Notes: generated by a model not told the origin, from the letters alone. 64,000 bases of DNA from Bacteroidia bacterium (GCA_023151275.1 JAKLJI010000001.1:63813-127812), one strand, 5' to 3'. Counted from the stretch's first letter, positions 9,326 through 18,793 are shown. A program made the numbers and translations.

Positions 9326-12109
9326 ATGCGCAACTTGCCAGTAAAACTGCTGTTTCTTCTCCTTTTCCTTTCTATGAAAGGAAAAACCGAGTCTGTTTTG
9401 CCGGCAAATCCCTCCTATTTCGTACAAAATAAGGGGCAATGGAAATCCGAACTTTTGTTTAGAAATACCACCTCAGCATTAGACCTACACATTGAAAAGC
9501 AGGCTATTCGCTATTATTTCTTTGCCCCGGATGCGTTCCCAGATGTTTTTCATCATCCTAATATTCAAGCAACAAAATCACAAGGACACGCCATTAGTTT
9601 TGAATTGATAGGCGCAAATCAACCCGAGCCCGCACACTTTTTGGCTGAAAGCGAATACCTGAATTTCTTACAAGGCAATAATCCCAAACAATGGGCATTT
9701 GGTGTACCTGTTACTCGAAACCTATTTCTTCCCAAAATTTACCCAGGAATTGGCTTACGTTTTCAGCAGGATGAAGTTGGAAACATGAAGTACGAATGGA
9801 TTTGTGAAGCGGGCAGCAATCCAAGTCAAATCCAACTTGAAATTCGCGGCGCAAATTCAATAAACCTGGAATACGGCAATCTTTTTGTAGCGCATAGTTT
9901 TGGCTACTTGAAAGAGAAAAAGCCTATGGCTTACCAAATCATCGGGAATGAAAAAATTCAGATTAGCTGCAATTTTCACCTTGAAGGTAACAAGCTTAGT
10001 TATAAAATGGGCAAGGATTACAACCCGAACTTGCCATTGGTAATTGATCCCGATTTGGTTTTCCTCACATATAGTGGCTCTACAGCCGATAATTTTGGAT
10101 GCACGGCAACACCAGGAGAGAATGGTACCATGTATTCTGGCGGGGTTGTTACAGGACCCTATGCCTCAGTTCCCGATGGTCGATTTCCGGCCACAGCAGG
10201 TGCCTTTCAAATTACCTATGCCGGTGGGGGAATTTCAGAAGGAGAAGCCCTTCGTGAATTTCCTTGCGACATGGCCATTTCCAAATACAGTGCCGATGGA
10301 ACCAAATTGCTCTGGGCAACCTATATCGGTGGAAGCAACAATGAAGTTCCGCATAGCTTGGTGGTTGATCAAAACAATAATCTTTTGATTATGGGAACCA
10401 CCTATTCGGCAAACTTCCCGGTAAAAGCAGAATCGTTTGATACCAGCCACAATGGGCGTATGGATTTGGTGGTTATGAAATTTAGTTCGGATGGCTTACG
10501 CCTTGCCGGGTCAACATTTGTAGGCGGAACAGACAACGACGGAATCAATACCAATGGCCAAACCAACTATTTCTTTGCGGACAGTTACAGAGGCGATATT
10601 ATCTGCGACCCAAGTGGAAAGGTATTTGTGGCCAGCGTTACCCATAGCAGTAATTTTCCAATCCGTAATAATGCCATTCAAAACAGTTTATCCGGATTTC
10701 AAGATGGGGTGCTTTTTCAATTTGACTCAACCTTAAGTCAACTTGAAAAATCAACTTATTTGGGAGGTAATGGGGTTGATGCATTTTACAGCTTGGATTT
10801 TGACAAATCGGGAGAAATCTTTATTTCAGGTGGTACTACAAGCAGCAATTTCCCTGGAATTCCGAACAATGCAGTTCAGCCCAATTTATCTGGAAATACA
10901 GACGGAATTATCCTGCATATCAAAAGTGATTTAAGCACCATAATTAGCGGAACCTACTGGGGAACTGCAGAATATGACCAGATTTTGTCCTTGGACATAG
11001 ACCCCAATAACCAACTGGTAGTGGTTGGTCAAAGTCTTGGAAAAATGCACGTGAGTCAAGGAGTGTTCTCTAATCCGGGTTCACATCAATTCATCTCTTG
11101 TTTTGATAATAACCTAAGTACTCAAATTTGGTCAACTGTTTTTGGAAGTGGAAGGAATGCCATTGATGTAACCGTGAATGCTTTTTTGGTTGACGATTGC
11201 GGGAAGATTTACATAAGCTGCTGGGGCGGTCCAACTTCAAACTTTTCGAATTCCTCAACCGTAAATTTACCTACCACCTCTAATGCCTATCAAACCACCA
11301 CGGATGGAAAAGATTTTTACCTGGTCTGTCTAGAAAAGGATGCGCGGGAATTGTTATATGCCACCTTTTTGGGTGGCAATTCACCAAGCGGAACAGGCGA
11401 TCATGTGGATGGAGGAACCAGTCGTTTTGACAAAAAAGGAATTGTTTACCAAAGTATTTGTGCCAGTTGTCCGGACGGAAGTGCGAGCTTTTTGTCGGAC
11501 ATGAAAACCACGCCGGATGCGTATAGTCCCAAAAACCCGAGTCCGCGCTGCAGCAATGCGGCGTTAAAATTCGATTTCCAAATTAGAAATGCTGCATTTG
11601 AATTTGAATTGGACACCTGTGAAGCCATGTTTTCATTCAATCCTACCGTAAAAAATGCGAGTAGTTTTTTATGGAAATTTCCAGATGGAACGAGAAGCAC
11701 TGAAAAAAATCCAAGCTGGAAAATGAAAAAGGAATATGAAAAAGATTCGGTTTGGCTGGTTGTAAGTCCGGGGACAAGTTGTTCTGATTCAACCTATAAA
11801 ATACTTCAACTTCCAGACTCTGCCGGGGTGCCTAAATTGCCTAATATTTTTAGTCCGAATTCAGACGGCATTAATGATTTCTACCGCATGAGTGGGCTAT
11901 TGAGTCAATGCAATGAATTGGAGGTTGAGATTTACAACCGTTGGGGACAAGAAATTTTCAAAGACAAAACCACCTATTTTGCCTGGGATGGTAAAGACCA
12001 GTTGGGTAATGAGATGGCCGAAGGGGTGTATTTTGTTTTATTGAAAACAAAACGGATTACCGAAGAAACCTTCAAGGAATGGAGAACAACAGTTACTTTA
12101 ATTCGATAA
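9326..12109 (+). CDS. T9SS type B surface protein with SBBP beta-propeller repeats
   Basis: The ~927-residue secreted protein starts at the ATG at 9326 (a TTG two codons upstream is less likely) with a signal peptide in its first ~20 residues. Residues ~30-235 match the N-terminal domain often found before SBBP repeats in Bacteroidota (FVQNKGQW, then PLVIDPDLVFLTYSGS). SBBP-type repeats follow, recognisable from WATYIGGSNNE, STYLGGNGVDAFY, LYATFLGGN and intervening segments such as GTTYSANFPV, and probably form a beta-propeller. A PKD-like segment comes next (FLWKFPDGTRSTEKNPS). The last ~90 residues are a CHU_C domain (NIFSPNSDGINDFYR, IYNRWGQEIFKD) for T9SS export and surface attachment. 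The gene stands alone, divergent from the sigma operon and convergent with sucD across a shared terminator. Binding target is unknown. Confidence 0.88.
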   Translation: MRNLPVKLLFLLLFLSMKGKTESVLPANPSYFVQNKGQWKSELLFRNTTSALDLHIEKQAIRYYFFAPDAFPDVFHHPNIQATKSQGHAISFELIGANQPEPAHFLAESEYLNFLQGNNPKQWAFGVPVTRNLFLPKIYPGIGLRFQQDEVGNMKYEWICEAGSNPSQIQLEIRGANSINLEYGNLFVAHSFGYLKEKKPMAYQIIGNEKIQISCNFHLEGNKLSYKMGKDYNPNLPLVIDPDLVFLTYSGSTADNFGCTATPGENGTMYSGGVVTGPYASVPDGRFPATAGAFQITYAGGGISEGEALREFPCDMAISKYSADGTKLLWATYIGGSNNEVPHSLVVDQNNNLLIMGTTYSANFPVKAESFDTSHNGRMDLVVMKFSSDGLRLAGSTFVGGTDNDGINTNGQTNYFFADSYRGDIICDPSGKVFVASVTHSSNFPIRNNAIQNSLSGFQDGVLFQFDSTLSQLEKSTYLGGNGVDAFYSLDFDKSGEIFISGGTTSSNFPGIPNNAVQPNLSGNTDGIILHIKSDLSTIISGTYWGTAEYDQILSLDIDPNNQLVVVGQSLGKMHVSQGVFSNPGSHQFISCFDNNLSTQIWSTVFGSGRNAIDVTVNAFLVDDCGKIYISCWGGPTSNFSNSSTVNLPTTSNAYQTTTDGKDFYLVCLEKDARELLYATFLGGNSPSGTGDHVDGGTSRFDKKGIVYQSICASCPDGSASFLSDMKTTPDAYSPKNPSPRCSNAALKFDFQIRNAAFEFELDTCEAMFSFNPTVKNASSFLWKFPDGTRSTEKNPSWKMKKEYEKDSVWLVVSPGTSCSDSTYKILQLPDSAGVPKLPNIFSPNSDGINDFYRMSGLLSQCNELEVEIYNRWGQEIFKDKTTYFAWDGKDQLGNEMAEGVYFVLLKTKRITEETFKEWRTTVTLIR

Positions 12110-12144
12110 AAAAAGCCCGATGAAAAAATTCACCGGGCTTTTTT
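12109..12144. terminator. Bidirectional terminator between the CHU_C gene and sucD
   Basis: The stem core is GCCCG / CGGGC, extended by TGAA/TTCA across an A-C mismatch, and flanked by an A run on one side and a T run on the other, so it can end transcripts from both convergent genes. It closely resembles the hairpin at 1506-1544. Confidence 0.85.
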
Positions 12145-12161
12145 CTATTGATTTAAAAAGC

Positions 12162-13037
12162 TTATTTCTTCAAAGCAGCGGCCATAGCAGCACCAATTTC
12201 GGCAGGTGATTCTACTACATGTAAACCACATTCGCGCATGATTGCCATTTTTGCGGCGGCAGTATCATCTTTACCACCAATGATAGCACCAGCGTGACCC
12301 ATACGACGACCCGGAGGAGCTGTTTGACCAGCAATGAAACCAACTACCGGCTTCTTATTGCCATTGGCTTTAATCCAACGAGCAGCATCAGCTTCGTAGC
12401 TACCACCAATTTCACCAATCATGATGATTGCATCTGTTTCAGGGTCATTCATCAACAACTCAACAGCGTCTTTGGTTGGAGTTCCGATGATTGGATCACC
12501 ACCAATACCGATAGCTGTAGAAATTCCCAAACCGGCTTTCACCACCTGATCGGCAGCTTCGTAGGTTAGGGTTCCTGATTTAGAAACGATACCAATACGG
12601 CCTGGTTTGAAAACGAAACCTGGCATAATACCAACTTTAGCTTCACCTGGAGTGATCACACCTGGACAGTTTGGACCAATTAAGGTACAATTTCTGGCTT
12701 TGATATACTCTTTCACCGGGATCATATCTTTAACAGGAATTCCCTCGGTGATACATACGATAACCTTAATACCGGCATCAGCAGCTTCCATAATTGCATC
12801 TGCCGCGAATGCAGGTGGAACAAAAATGATTGACACATTTGCCCCTGCCTGATCTACCGCTTCTTTAACGGTATTGAAAACGGGTTTATCCAAATGTACC
12901 TGACCACCCTTACCTGGGGTAACACCACCAACGAGATTGGTACCATACTCAATCATTTGCTGTGCGTGGAAGCTACCTTCGCTTCCGGTGAATCCCTGTA
13001 CGATAACGCGGGAATTCTTATCAACTAAAACTGCCAT
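12162..13037 (-). CDS. sucD: Succinyl-CoA ligase, alpha subunit
   Basis: SucD is the subunit carrying the phosphohistidine of the TCA-cycle enzyme that converts succinyl-CoA to succinate with ATP or GTP formation. The 291-residue product starts at the ATG at 13037 ([18 protein letters not shown]); a TTG 33 bases upstream would add an atypical tail. The CoA-binding Rossmann domain is at the N-terminus ([15 protein letters not shown]). The catalytic histidine lies in [12 protein letters not shown] near residue 247. Length fits the family. The beta subunit gene sucC is not in the window, so the two subunits are encoded apart, as is common in this phylum. Identification is secure. Confidence 0.97.
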   Translation of the reverse strand: MAVLVDKNSRVIVQGFTGSEGSFHAQQMIEYGTNLVGGVTPGKGGQVHLDKPVFNTVKEAVDQAGANVSIIFVPPAFAADAIMEAADAGIKVIVCITEGIPVKDMIPVKEYIKARNCTLIGPNCPGVITPGEAKVGIMPGFVFKPGRIGIVSKSGTLTYEAADQVVKAGLGISTAIGIGGDPIIGTPTKDAVELLMNDPETDAIIMIGEIGGSYEADAARWIKANGNKKPVVGFIAGQTAPPGRRMGHAGAIIGGKDDTAAAKMAIMRECGLHVVESPAEIGAAMAAALKK

Positions 13038-13143
13038 GTTTTCAATTTTATGCGGGGCAAATATGGGCAATTTTTTTAGGTAATGGGTAACCTAAATGAA
13101 AAATCTGGAAACTGAAGTAAAAATCAACCTGATTGAGATTGAA

Positions 13144-15591
13144 CTAAGCGAGTAAAACCCTGATTTTCTGAACCAAAAGTTCTTTGCTAAAAGGCTTGGT
13201 CACATAATCATTCATCCCACTGCTAAGGCATTTTTTCTTTTCCTCGGCATCATCATGCGCTGTAACAGCGATTATTGGCACTTGGCTATGGGCATGGTAA
13301 CGACTATCATTCCGAATATTCCAGCATGTTTGAATCCCATCCATTTCGGGCATGCGAATGTCCATCAGAATTAAATCAAACTTCTTTTCGATAAGAATTT
13401 GAAGCGCTTCCCTCCCATTTTCTGCTATCCGAAAATCAAAGCCCTCTTTTTCAAGAATCTTAGCCATGAGGCGTTGGTTTAATTGGTTGTCTTCAACAAT
13501 TAGCACCCTGGGTTTAACCTGACCATTAATAGCTGGTTTTGATGTTAACCCAAAAGCCAAATCCGGATTCAATTCTTCCAACTCAAACTCCACGATGAAG
13601 GTACTTCCATTTCCGGGCTCGCTAATCACTTCAATATGCCCGCCCATTTTTTCACAGATATCCTTCACGTTCTTCAATCCAATTCCAAAGCCGTTGGCAT
13701 TCGAGCTGTCCTTAATTACACCTTTGAAAATGGATTTTATTTCCTTGGCGCTCAAACCTTTGCCTTCATCAGTAACTGCAAAATGAATATTTACCAGCTT
13801 CACTCCGTCTTTCTCTCTAACAGCAGTAGGTTTCACTTCAACCTTTACTGAGCCTTTAGGGGTATTTTGAATTGCATTGACAATGAGGTTATGCAGAATG
13901 GTGTTAATCTTTTGCCTGTCGCCATTCGCCACATCCGGAATGCCGGGGTAAACCATCGATTGAAAAAAGAGCCCCTTTGCTTTTGCTCTCAGCTCAAATG
14001 TTTTAAAGCTCTCCTCCAGCGATTCAATAAACTTAAATGGAGAAAGAACGGGCTTATTCTCATTTCTATCAATTTGGAGATAGGCAATCAGGTTGTTAAG
14101 CACAAAAAGCAATTCATCACTCGATAGGCGAATATTGGCCAAGTATTCCTTTAACTCATTGAATGTTTTGCTTTCAACCGCAAGTTGACTCATCCCGGCA
14201 ATCGCATTCAAAGGCGTTCGCAATTCGTGGTTGATTTGAAGCAGGATATTGCTTTTAGCTCTATTGCTTAATTCAAAGCTATTTCGTTGGCGAAGGAGTA
14301 ACCAGCTGTAAAAGGCCAATCCACCGAGAACGAATAAAAAAATCAAGCCAATTCCCATCACCAAAAGCCAGGTGTTTTTTGATTTCAACTCAAGTTCCTG
14401 TTCCCGAATTTTGAGGTCTTGAATCTCCTTTTCCTTAGCCAGCAATTTTATTCGGGCTTCTTTCTTCTCATTCTCATACTGGGCCTGAATGGAGTTCACT
14501 TCATTGTTTCGCAGAACATCGCCAGCACCCGTTTCGATAGCCTGCGCCATTTCGCGGAATTTCATCGCCGATTCTTTATCACCCTTGGCCTGATAAACAT
14601 CTGCTAAAAGCTTGTAAGTTGAAACTTTTGAGGCCTCTGCATTCAGTTTGTCTGCAAGAGTTAGAGCTAGTTTTCCAAAGTAGATTGCAGAATCAAGTTT
14701 TCGTAAATGAAAATAGGCATCACCCAAATTCAAAAAAACAGGCAAGGTTGATTTTTCATCCTTCATTTTAACATCAATCTGATAGCTCTCCATGAGGTAT
14801 GGAATTGCCTTTTGATATTGGCCTCTTTCGTTGTAAATGGTTCCGATATTGTTTAATGCGGTTGAAACATCGTAGGCACTGCCCTTTTCTCGAAAAACAG
14901 TGAGTGCATTCAAATAATAATGCAAGGCATTCATGGTTAGGCCCTTGGCCTGATAGATATTGGCCAGGTTATTTGACAACTCCGCCACCAGCAATGGGTC
15001 GCCAAGCTGCTTGTGAAGTTCAAGTGATTTCTGGTAATACTCTTCAGCTTTATTGGTATTTGAAAGCTCCATATAAAGCGAACCAATATTGTTCAAGGTT
15101 CTGGCAACACGTCTATAATCTCCAAGCTGCTCCGAAAGTTTTAAGGAAGCCAGGTAATAGCGCAAGGCTACAGGGAAATTATTTTTGAAGTAAGCCAAAT
15201 TACCCAAACTGTGATATGCCAGCGAAACTGAGTAGGGTTCTTTACACTTCAAGCCCAAAGACAATCCTTCGAGGTAATAGCGCTGGGCTTCGAGGAAATT
15301 GTTTCTGTTTTTTTGAAGAATTCCAAGGATTACTGCGGCGGTGGCTTTTCCCTTGCAAAAATTAATCTTTCCCGAAAGGGCATAAGCCTGACGCGCGTAG
15401 ATACCCGCTTTGGTGGTATCTGAGGACCTAAGATTGAGGGCAATTCCATTTAGCAAATCAACCCGTTGCACATCGTTTGCAAATGGCAGCAGGCTTTCCA
15501 AACTATCAAGCTCGGATTCGGCATAAACTGGACGGAAAGGCAAAGCCAGTAAAAAACCAACAATCAACTGAACCAGAAAAGTTCTTCTCAT
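13144..15591 (-). CDS. TPR-sensor hybrid histidine kinase with receiver domain
   Basis: The ~815-residue membrane sensor starts at the ATG at 15591 and carries a signal peptide ending PVYAES. Residues ~30-380 are tetratricopeptide repeats (for example NNIGSLYMELSNTNKAEEYY and NNIGTIYNERGQYQKAIPYL), placed outside the cytoplasm by the signal peptide. A coiled segment and one membrane helix (~407-434) precede the kinase core. The HisKA box has the phospho-acceptor His near residue 454 (INHELRTPLNAIAG), and the ATPase shows an N box and GFGIGLKNVKDICE. A receiver domain starts near residue 694 (VLIVEDNQLNQR) with its acceptor Asp in LILMDIRMPEMDG. There is no DNA-binding output, so it must signal through a separate phosphorelay protein that is not encoded nearby. 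It is the last gene of the minus-strand run from cysS. Confidence 0.92.
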   Translation of the reverse strand: MRRTFLVQLIVGFLLALPFRPVYAESELDSLESLLPFANDVQRVDLLNGIALNLRSSDTTKAGIYARQAYALSGKINFCKGKATAAVILGILQKNRNNFLEAQRYYLEGLSLGLKCKEPYSVSLAYHSLGNLAYFKNNFPVALRYYLASLKLSEQLGDYRRVARTLNNIGSLYMELSNTNKAEEYYQKSLELHKQLGDPLLVAELSNNLANIYQAKGLTMNALHYYLNALTVFREKGSAYDVSTALNNIGTIYNERGQYQKAIPYLMESYQIDVKMKDEKSTLPVFLNLGDAYFHLRKLDSAIYFGKLALTLADKLNAEASKVSTYKLLADVYQAKGDKESAMKFREMAQAIETGAGDVLRNNEVNSIQAQYENEKKEARIKLLAKEKEIQDLKIREQELELKSKNTWLLVMGIGLIFLFVLGGLAFYSWLLLRQRNSFELSNRAKSNILLQINHELRTPLNAIAGMSQLAVESKTFNELKEYLANIRLSSDELLFVLNNLIAYLQIDRNENKPVLSPFKFIESLEESFKTFELRAKAKGLFFQSMVYPGIPDVANGDRQKINTILHNLIVNAIQNTPKGSVKVEVKPTAVREKDGVKLVNIHFAVTDEGKGLSAKEIKSIFKGVIKDSSNANGFGIGLKNVKDICEKMGGHIEVISEPGNGSTFIVEFELEELNPDLAFGLTSKPAINGQVKPRVLIVEDNQLNQRLMAKILEKEGFDFRIAENGREALQILIEKKFDLILMDIRMPEMDGIQTCWNIRNDSRYHAHSQVPIIAVTAHDDAEEKKKCLSSGMNDYVTKPFSKELLVQKIRVLLA

Positions 15592-15633
15592 CAATATGCT
15601 AAAATAAAGATTGCCGCAAAAGATAAGCCAAAA

Positions 15634-15978
15634 TTAGTTGAGTTGAAGTTCTTCCCAATATTCAACCGCCCGACGGGTGTGGGGAATCACTATTGTACCA
15701 CCAACAATATTAGCCACTGCAAAAATCTCAAACATTTCGGGAGTTGAAACCCCCAATTCGTGGCATTTTCCCAAGTGGTATTTTACACAATCATCGCATC
15801 TAAGCACCATGCTTGCAACCAAACCCAGCATTTCTTTGGTTTTGGCGGAAAGGGCGCCATCAGCATAGGTATTTGAATCCAGGTTAAACAGCCTCTTTAA
15901 AACCAGGTTGTCGGCATCCATGATTTTGTCGTTCATTTTCTGCCGATATGCATTAAACTCCTCTACTTGATTTCCCAT
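15634..15978 (-). CDS. AhpD-like / carboxymuconolactone decarboxylase family protein
   Basis: This 114-residue protein has the AhpD-family redox motif CDDCVKYH (C-x2-C-x3-H) at about residues 57-64, within an all-helical CMD fold. Related proteins act as small disulfide reductases or peroxidatic partners; muconolactone decarboxylation itself is unlikely. The C-terminus keeps the conserved helix with a glycine-rich turn (NIVGGTIVIPHTRRAVEYW). The ATG at 15978 lies 3 bp after the stop of the alkyltransferase-like gene, so the two are cotranscribed and probably coupled. Pairing with a DNA-damage recognition gene fits a mild stress-response role, but this is inference. No alkyl hydroperoxide reductase gene is adjacent. 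Confidence 0.85.
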   Translation of the reverse strand: MGNQVEEFNAYRQKMNDKIMDADNLVLKRLFNLDSNTYADGALSAKTKEMLGLVASMVLRCDDCVKYHLGKCHELGVSTPEMFEIFAVANIVGGTIVIPHTRRAVEYWEELQLN

Positions 15979-15981
15979 TGT

Positions 15982-16314
15982 TTAAACTGTTAATTCCTTT
16001 TGTGGATCCCAAAAAAATTCTTTGAAATTTATTATTTTATCGTCTTTTACAAGAATACCTTCCTTTTCAAGAAGTGTTTGCATTTCATTTCCAGGACCAA
16101 AAAAATGCTTTCCGGTTAGCATGCCCACCCGATTTACCACGCGATGAGCAGGCACATAATCCGGTTGTTGATGGGAATTATTCATGGCATAACCCACCAT
16201 TCTGGAACTTTTTTTTGCTCCCAAATAGGCTGCAATGGCTCCATAGGAAGTTACCCGGCCTTTTGGAATTAGTCTTACCACCTCGTACACATCCTGAAAA
16301 AACCGACTTTCCAT
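15982..16314 (-). CDS. Alkyltransferase-like protein (MGMT family, catalytic Cys replaced)
   Basis: The 110-residue product is the DNA-binding domain of the O6-alkylguanine alkyltransferase family. The helix-turn-helix and arginine-finger region is present (GRVTSYGAIAAYLG, SSRMVGYAMNN). The active-site motif PCHRV reads PAHRVVNR here, so the alkyl-accepting cysteine is alanine. This is the hallmark of alkyltransferase-like (ATL) proteins, which bind O6-alkylguanine, flip and bend the DNA, and hand the lesion to nucleotide excision repair. It cannot repair by methyl transfer. The gene lies 2 bp after the M28 peptidase gene and 3 bp before the AhpD-like gene, in a minus-strand run beginning at cysS. 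Family and missing cysteine are directly visible. Confidence 0.92.
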   Translation of the reverse strand: MESRFFQDVYEVVRLIPKGRVTSYGAIAAYLGAKKSSRMVGYAMNNSHQQPDYVPAHRVVNRVGMLTGKHFFGPGNEMQTLLEKEGILVKDDKIINFKEFFWDPQKELTV

Positions 16315-16316
16315 GA

Positions 16317-17303
16317 TTAGGGTTGCTCGCGATAAATAACTTCGAGCAGGGGTTCACCCACAGCTTTAAGTGTCTGCCTATCGATTACGGCCATATTATC
16401 TCCCAAAGTATGCCAGTGTGCAGGGAAGCCACTTGGGGTGCTCTCCGAAAAATGGATAATATCAACTGCAGGAATTCCTCGCAACTTAGTTACATAGTAA
16501 TGATCATCGGTTATGGCGCCACCCTGGTAATAAAAATAGTAATTGCTGTAACCCATTTGAACACCTAAATCCCAAATCTTACGAAGCACATTCTCGGCAT
16601 TACGCACACTAAAACCTTCCCAAACAAAACGAGCACCTTTAGCACCAACCATATCCAGGTTTACCGCGTACCGTGCTTTGTAATCGGGTACATGTGGTTT
16701 TCGGGCCCAATATTGAGAACCCAAACAATACGAATCTTCATAATCGGGTTTACCCAAATCTTCGGCATCAAAACAAACAAAATCAACTCCGATTGAGGGT
16801 TTTGAAACCGCCATAGCTCTCGCCATTTCCAACATCACCGCAATTCCACTTCCTCCATCATCTGCTGCAAGAATTGGTGTGTTATGATTGCCGGGCTCAG
16901 GGTCATGATCTGCGTAAGGTCTGCTATCCCAATGGGCAGAAATCATAATCCGCTCTTTGGCATCTGGATTAAAGCTGGCAATGATGTTTCTAAGCTTGAT
17001 TGTTTTTCCATCCCAATTCTTGGCCTCACCCTCTTGATTGTAAACCTTATCGGCATACAATTCAAAGGTTTTTTGCATCCAATCGGCACATGCTTTGTGA
17101 CCTTTTGAACCCGGGAAACGATGTCCAAAACCAACCTGTTTTTCAACAAAAATATAGGCTGAATCCGCATTGAAAGCAGGCGATTTCTTTTGAAACACCG
17201 GGGCAGCAGGAGCAGGCTCTGCTGCTTTAGTCGCAGGTTTATCATCACCACAGGAAACAAGAACCAGTGCCATGATTATGAGCGAAGAAAAACGAAACTT
17301 CAT
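16317..17303 (-). CDS. M28-family zinc peptidase / glutaminyl-peptide cyclotransferase-like lipoprotein
   Basis: The 328-residue product begins with a lipoprotein signal (MKFRFSSLIIMALVLVSC; lipobox Cys at 18) and an Ala/Pro/Lys linker, so it is membrane anchored outside the cytoplasm. The single-zinc M28 fold follows: ISAHWDSRPYAD (His/Asp ligands), ILAADDGGSGIAVMLEMAR, FDAEDLGKPDYED and FPAHWHTLGDNM with a late His. This pattern resembles bacterial glutaminyl cyclases, which form N-terminal pyroglutamate on exported proteins, more than aminopeptidases. Many T9SS and lipoprotein cargoes in Bacteroidota expose an N-terminal Gln after signal cleavage, so such an activity would fit. Start is the ATG at 17303, one base after the cysS stop. 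Substrate is inferred, family is firm. Confidence 0.85.
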   Translation of the reverse strand: MKFRFSSLIIMALVLVSCGDDKPATKAAEPAPAAPVFQKKSPAFNADSAYIFVEKQVGFGHRFPGSKGHKACADWMQKTFELYADKVYNQEGEAKNWDGKTIKLRNIIASFNPDAKERIMISAHWDSRPYADHDPEPGNHNTPILAADDGGSGIAVMLEMARAMAVSKPSIGVDFVCFDAEDLGKPDYEDSYCLGSQYWARKPHVPDYKARYAVNLDMVGAKGARFVWEGFSVRNAENVLRKIWDLGVQMGYSNYYFYYQGGAITDDHYYVTKLRGIPAVDIIHFSESTPSGFPAHWHTLGDNMAVIDRQTLKAVGEPLLEVIYREQP

Positions 17304-17304
17304 A

Positions 17305-18777
17305 TTAGTTGATGAATGAATAGGTTGAACCTTCTTTTCCGTCTTTCACCTCAATTCCAATGGCTTTCAGGTGGTCGCGAATTTGGTCTGAACTGGCGAA
17401 ATCCCGGCGGGCTTTTGCGGCAGCACGCTGGTCAAGAATCAACTGCATCAAGCCATCCACCTTTGAATTATCAGCCTGATTTTCCTCTTTCAAGCCAAGC
17501 ACATCAAATACAATAGCCTGAAACAGTGCTTTCAATTTGTCCAAATCTTCCTGAATCAATGAAGCTTTACCGTCATTCAAAGTATTAATCATTCTTACAC
17601 CTTCAAACAATGCAGCAATGGCAATGGGTGTATTGAAATCATCATTCAAAGCCTCATACACTGAATCCTCCAAATCTGCAACTTTTAGAGTGGATTGCGT
17701 CCCGGCCTGAAGTTTAGGTAGAAGTGCAACTGCGTTCATCAAACGCTGAAATCCTTTTTCGGCAGCCTGAAGAGCTTCATTGCTAAAATCAAGCGTACTG
17801 CGGTAATGGGCCTGAAGCATGAAGAAACGAACCGTCATAGGAGAATATCCCCTATCCAGCAAAGGATGCGAACCTGTAATGAGCTCGTGAGGCAAAAAGG
17901 AATTGCCTAAACTTTTGCTCATTTTTTGTCCGTTTACGGTAAGCATATTGGTATGAATCCAATAGTTCACAGGCTTTTCGTGGTGGCAAGCAATGTTCTG
18001 GGCTATTTCATTGGTATGGTGTGTAGGCACAAGATCAAGTCCACCTCCGTGAATATCAAACTGATTACCCAAGTATTTTGCACTCATAGCAGAGCACTCC
18101 AGATGCCAGCCCGGAAAACCTTCGCCCCAGGGACTAGGCCAACGCATAAGATGTTCAGGTTTTGCTTTAATCCATAACGCAAAATCCAGTCTGCCTTTTT
18201 TATCGTCTTGTCCACCCAAATCGCGGGTATTGTTAAGCAATTCATCCAGGTTTCTTCCGGACAATTCAGTGTAGGGATATTCCTTGGCGAACTTTTCTAC
18301 ATCGAAATAAATAGTTCCATTGGATTCGTAAGCATAACCATTATTCAGGATTTGCTTAGTCATTTCAATTTGCTCTATAATATGACCTGTTGCGGTAGGC
18401 TCAATGCTAGGAGGAAGATTATTAAACAAAGCCATTACGTTGCGAAAATCAACGGTATAGCGTTGCACAATCTCCATAGGCTCAAGCTGCTCAAGACGGG
18501 CCTTCTTACCAATTTTATCTTCACCAACATCGGCATCACTTTCCAGGTGTCCGGCATCGGTTACATTCCGTACATATCTCACCTTGTAACCCAAGTGTTG
18601 AAGGTACCTGAAGATAACATCAAAAGAGGTAAATGTTCTAACATTCCCCAAATGCACATTGCTATAAACAGTTGGACCACACACATACATGCCCACAAAA
18701 GGTGGATGAATCGGCTCGAATAACTCAGTTTTGCGAGTTAAGGTGTTGTAGATTTTTAAGTTGGACCTGCTGTTCAT
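17305..18777 (-). CDS. cysS: Cysteinyl-tRNA synthetase
   Basis: CysS charges tRNA-Cys with cysteine using ATP. The 490-residue class I enzyme shows the N-terminal catalytic core with YVCGPTVYSNVHLGNVRTF (zinc cysteine and HIGH-type HLGN motif), the second zinc-ligand region WHLECSAMSAKYLG, and the KMSKS loop GQKMSKSLGNS near residue 285. A helical DALR-type anticodon-binding region completes it. Length is normal. Start is the ATG at 18777, nine bases after a perfect TAnnTTTG box. It heads a compact minus-strand run with the M28, alkyltransferase-like and AhpD-like genes. Confidence 0.97.
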   Translation of the reverse strand: MNSRSNLKIYNTLTRKTELFEPIHPPFVGMYVCGPTVYSNVHLGNVRTFTSFDVIFRYLQHLGYKVRYVRNVTDAGHLESDADVGEDKIGKKARLEQLEPMEIVQRYTVDFRNVMALFNNLPPSIEPTATGHIIEQIEMTKQILNNGYAYESNGTIYFDVEKFAKEYPYTELSGRNLDELLNNTRDLGGQDDKKGRLDFALWIKAKPEHLMRWPSPWGEGFPGWHLECSAMSAKYLGNQFDIHGGGLDLVPTHHTNEIAQNIACHHEKPVNYWIHTNMLTVNGQKMSKSLGNSFLPHELITGSHPLLDRGYSPMTVRFFMLQAHYRSTLDFSNEALQAAEKGFQRLMNAVALLPKLQAGTQSTLKVADLEDSVYEALNDDFNTPIAIAALFEGVRMINTLNDGKASLIQEDLDKLKALFQAIVFDVLGLKEENQADNSKVDGLMQLILDQRAAAKARRDFASSDQIRDHLKAIGIEVKDGKEGSTYSFIN

Positions 18778-18785
18778 ATAAAAGG

Positions 18786-18793
18786 CAAATATA
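18786..18793 (-). promoter_or_regulatory. Bacteroidota -7 promoter box for cysS
   Basis: Minus-strand TATATTTG is a perfect TAnnTTTG box eight bases before the cysS ATG, implying a 5' leader of only a few bases. A -33 element is not obvious. Confidence 0.65.

Noticed and set aside
18208-18723. A 171-codon open frame on the plus strand
   Set aside because: It lies wholly antisense to cysS, whose motifs are clear, and its translation has no recognisable domain. Long antisense frames are common opposite conserved genes.
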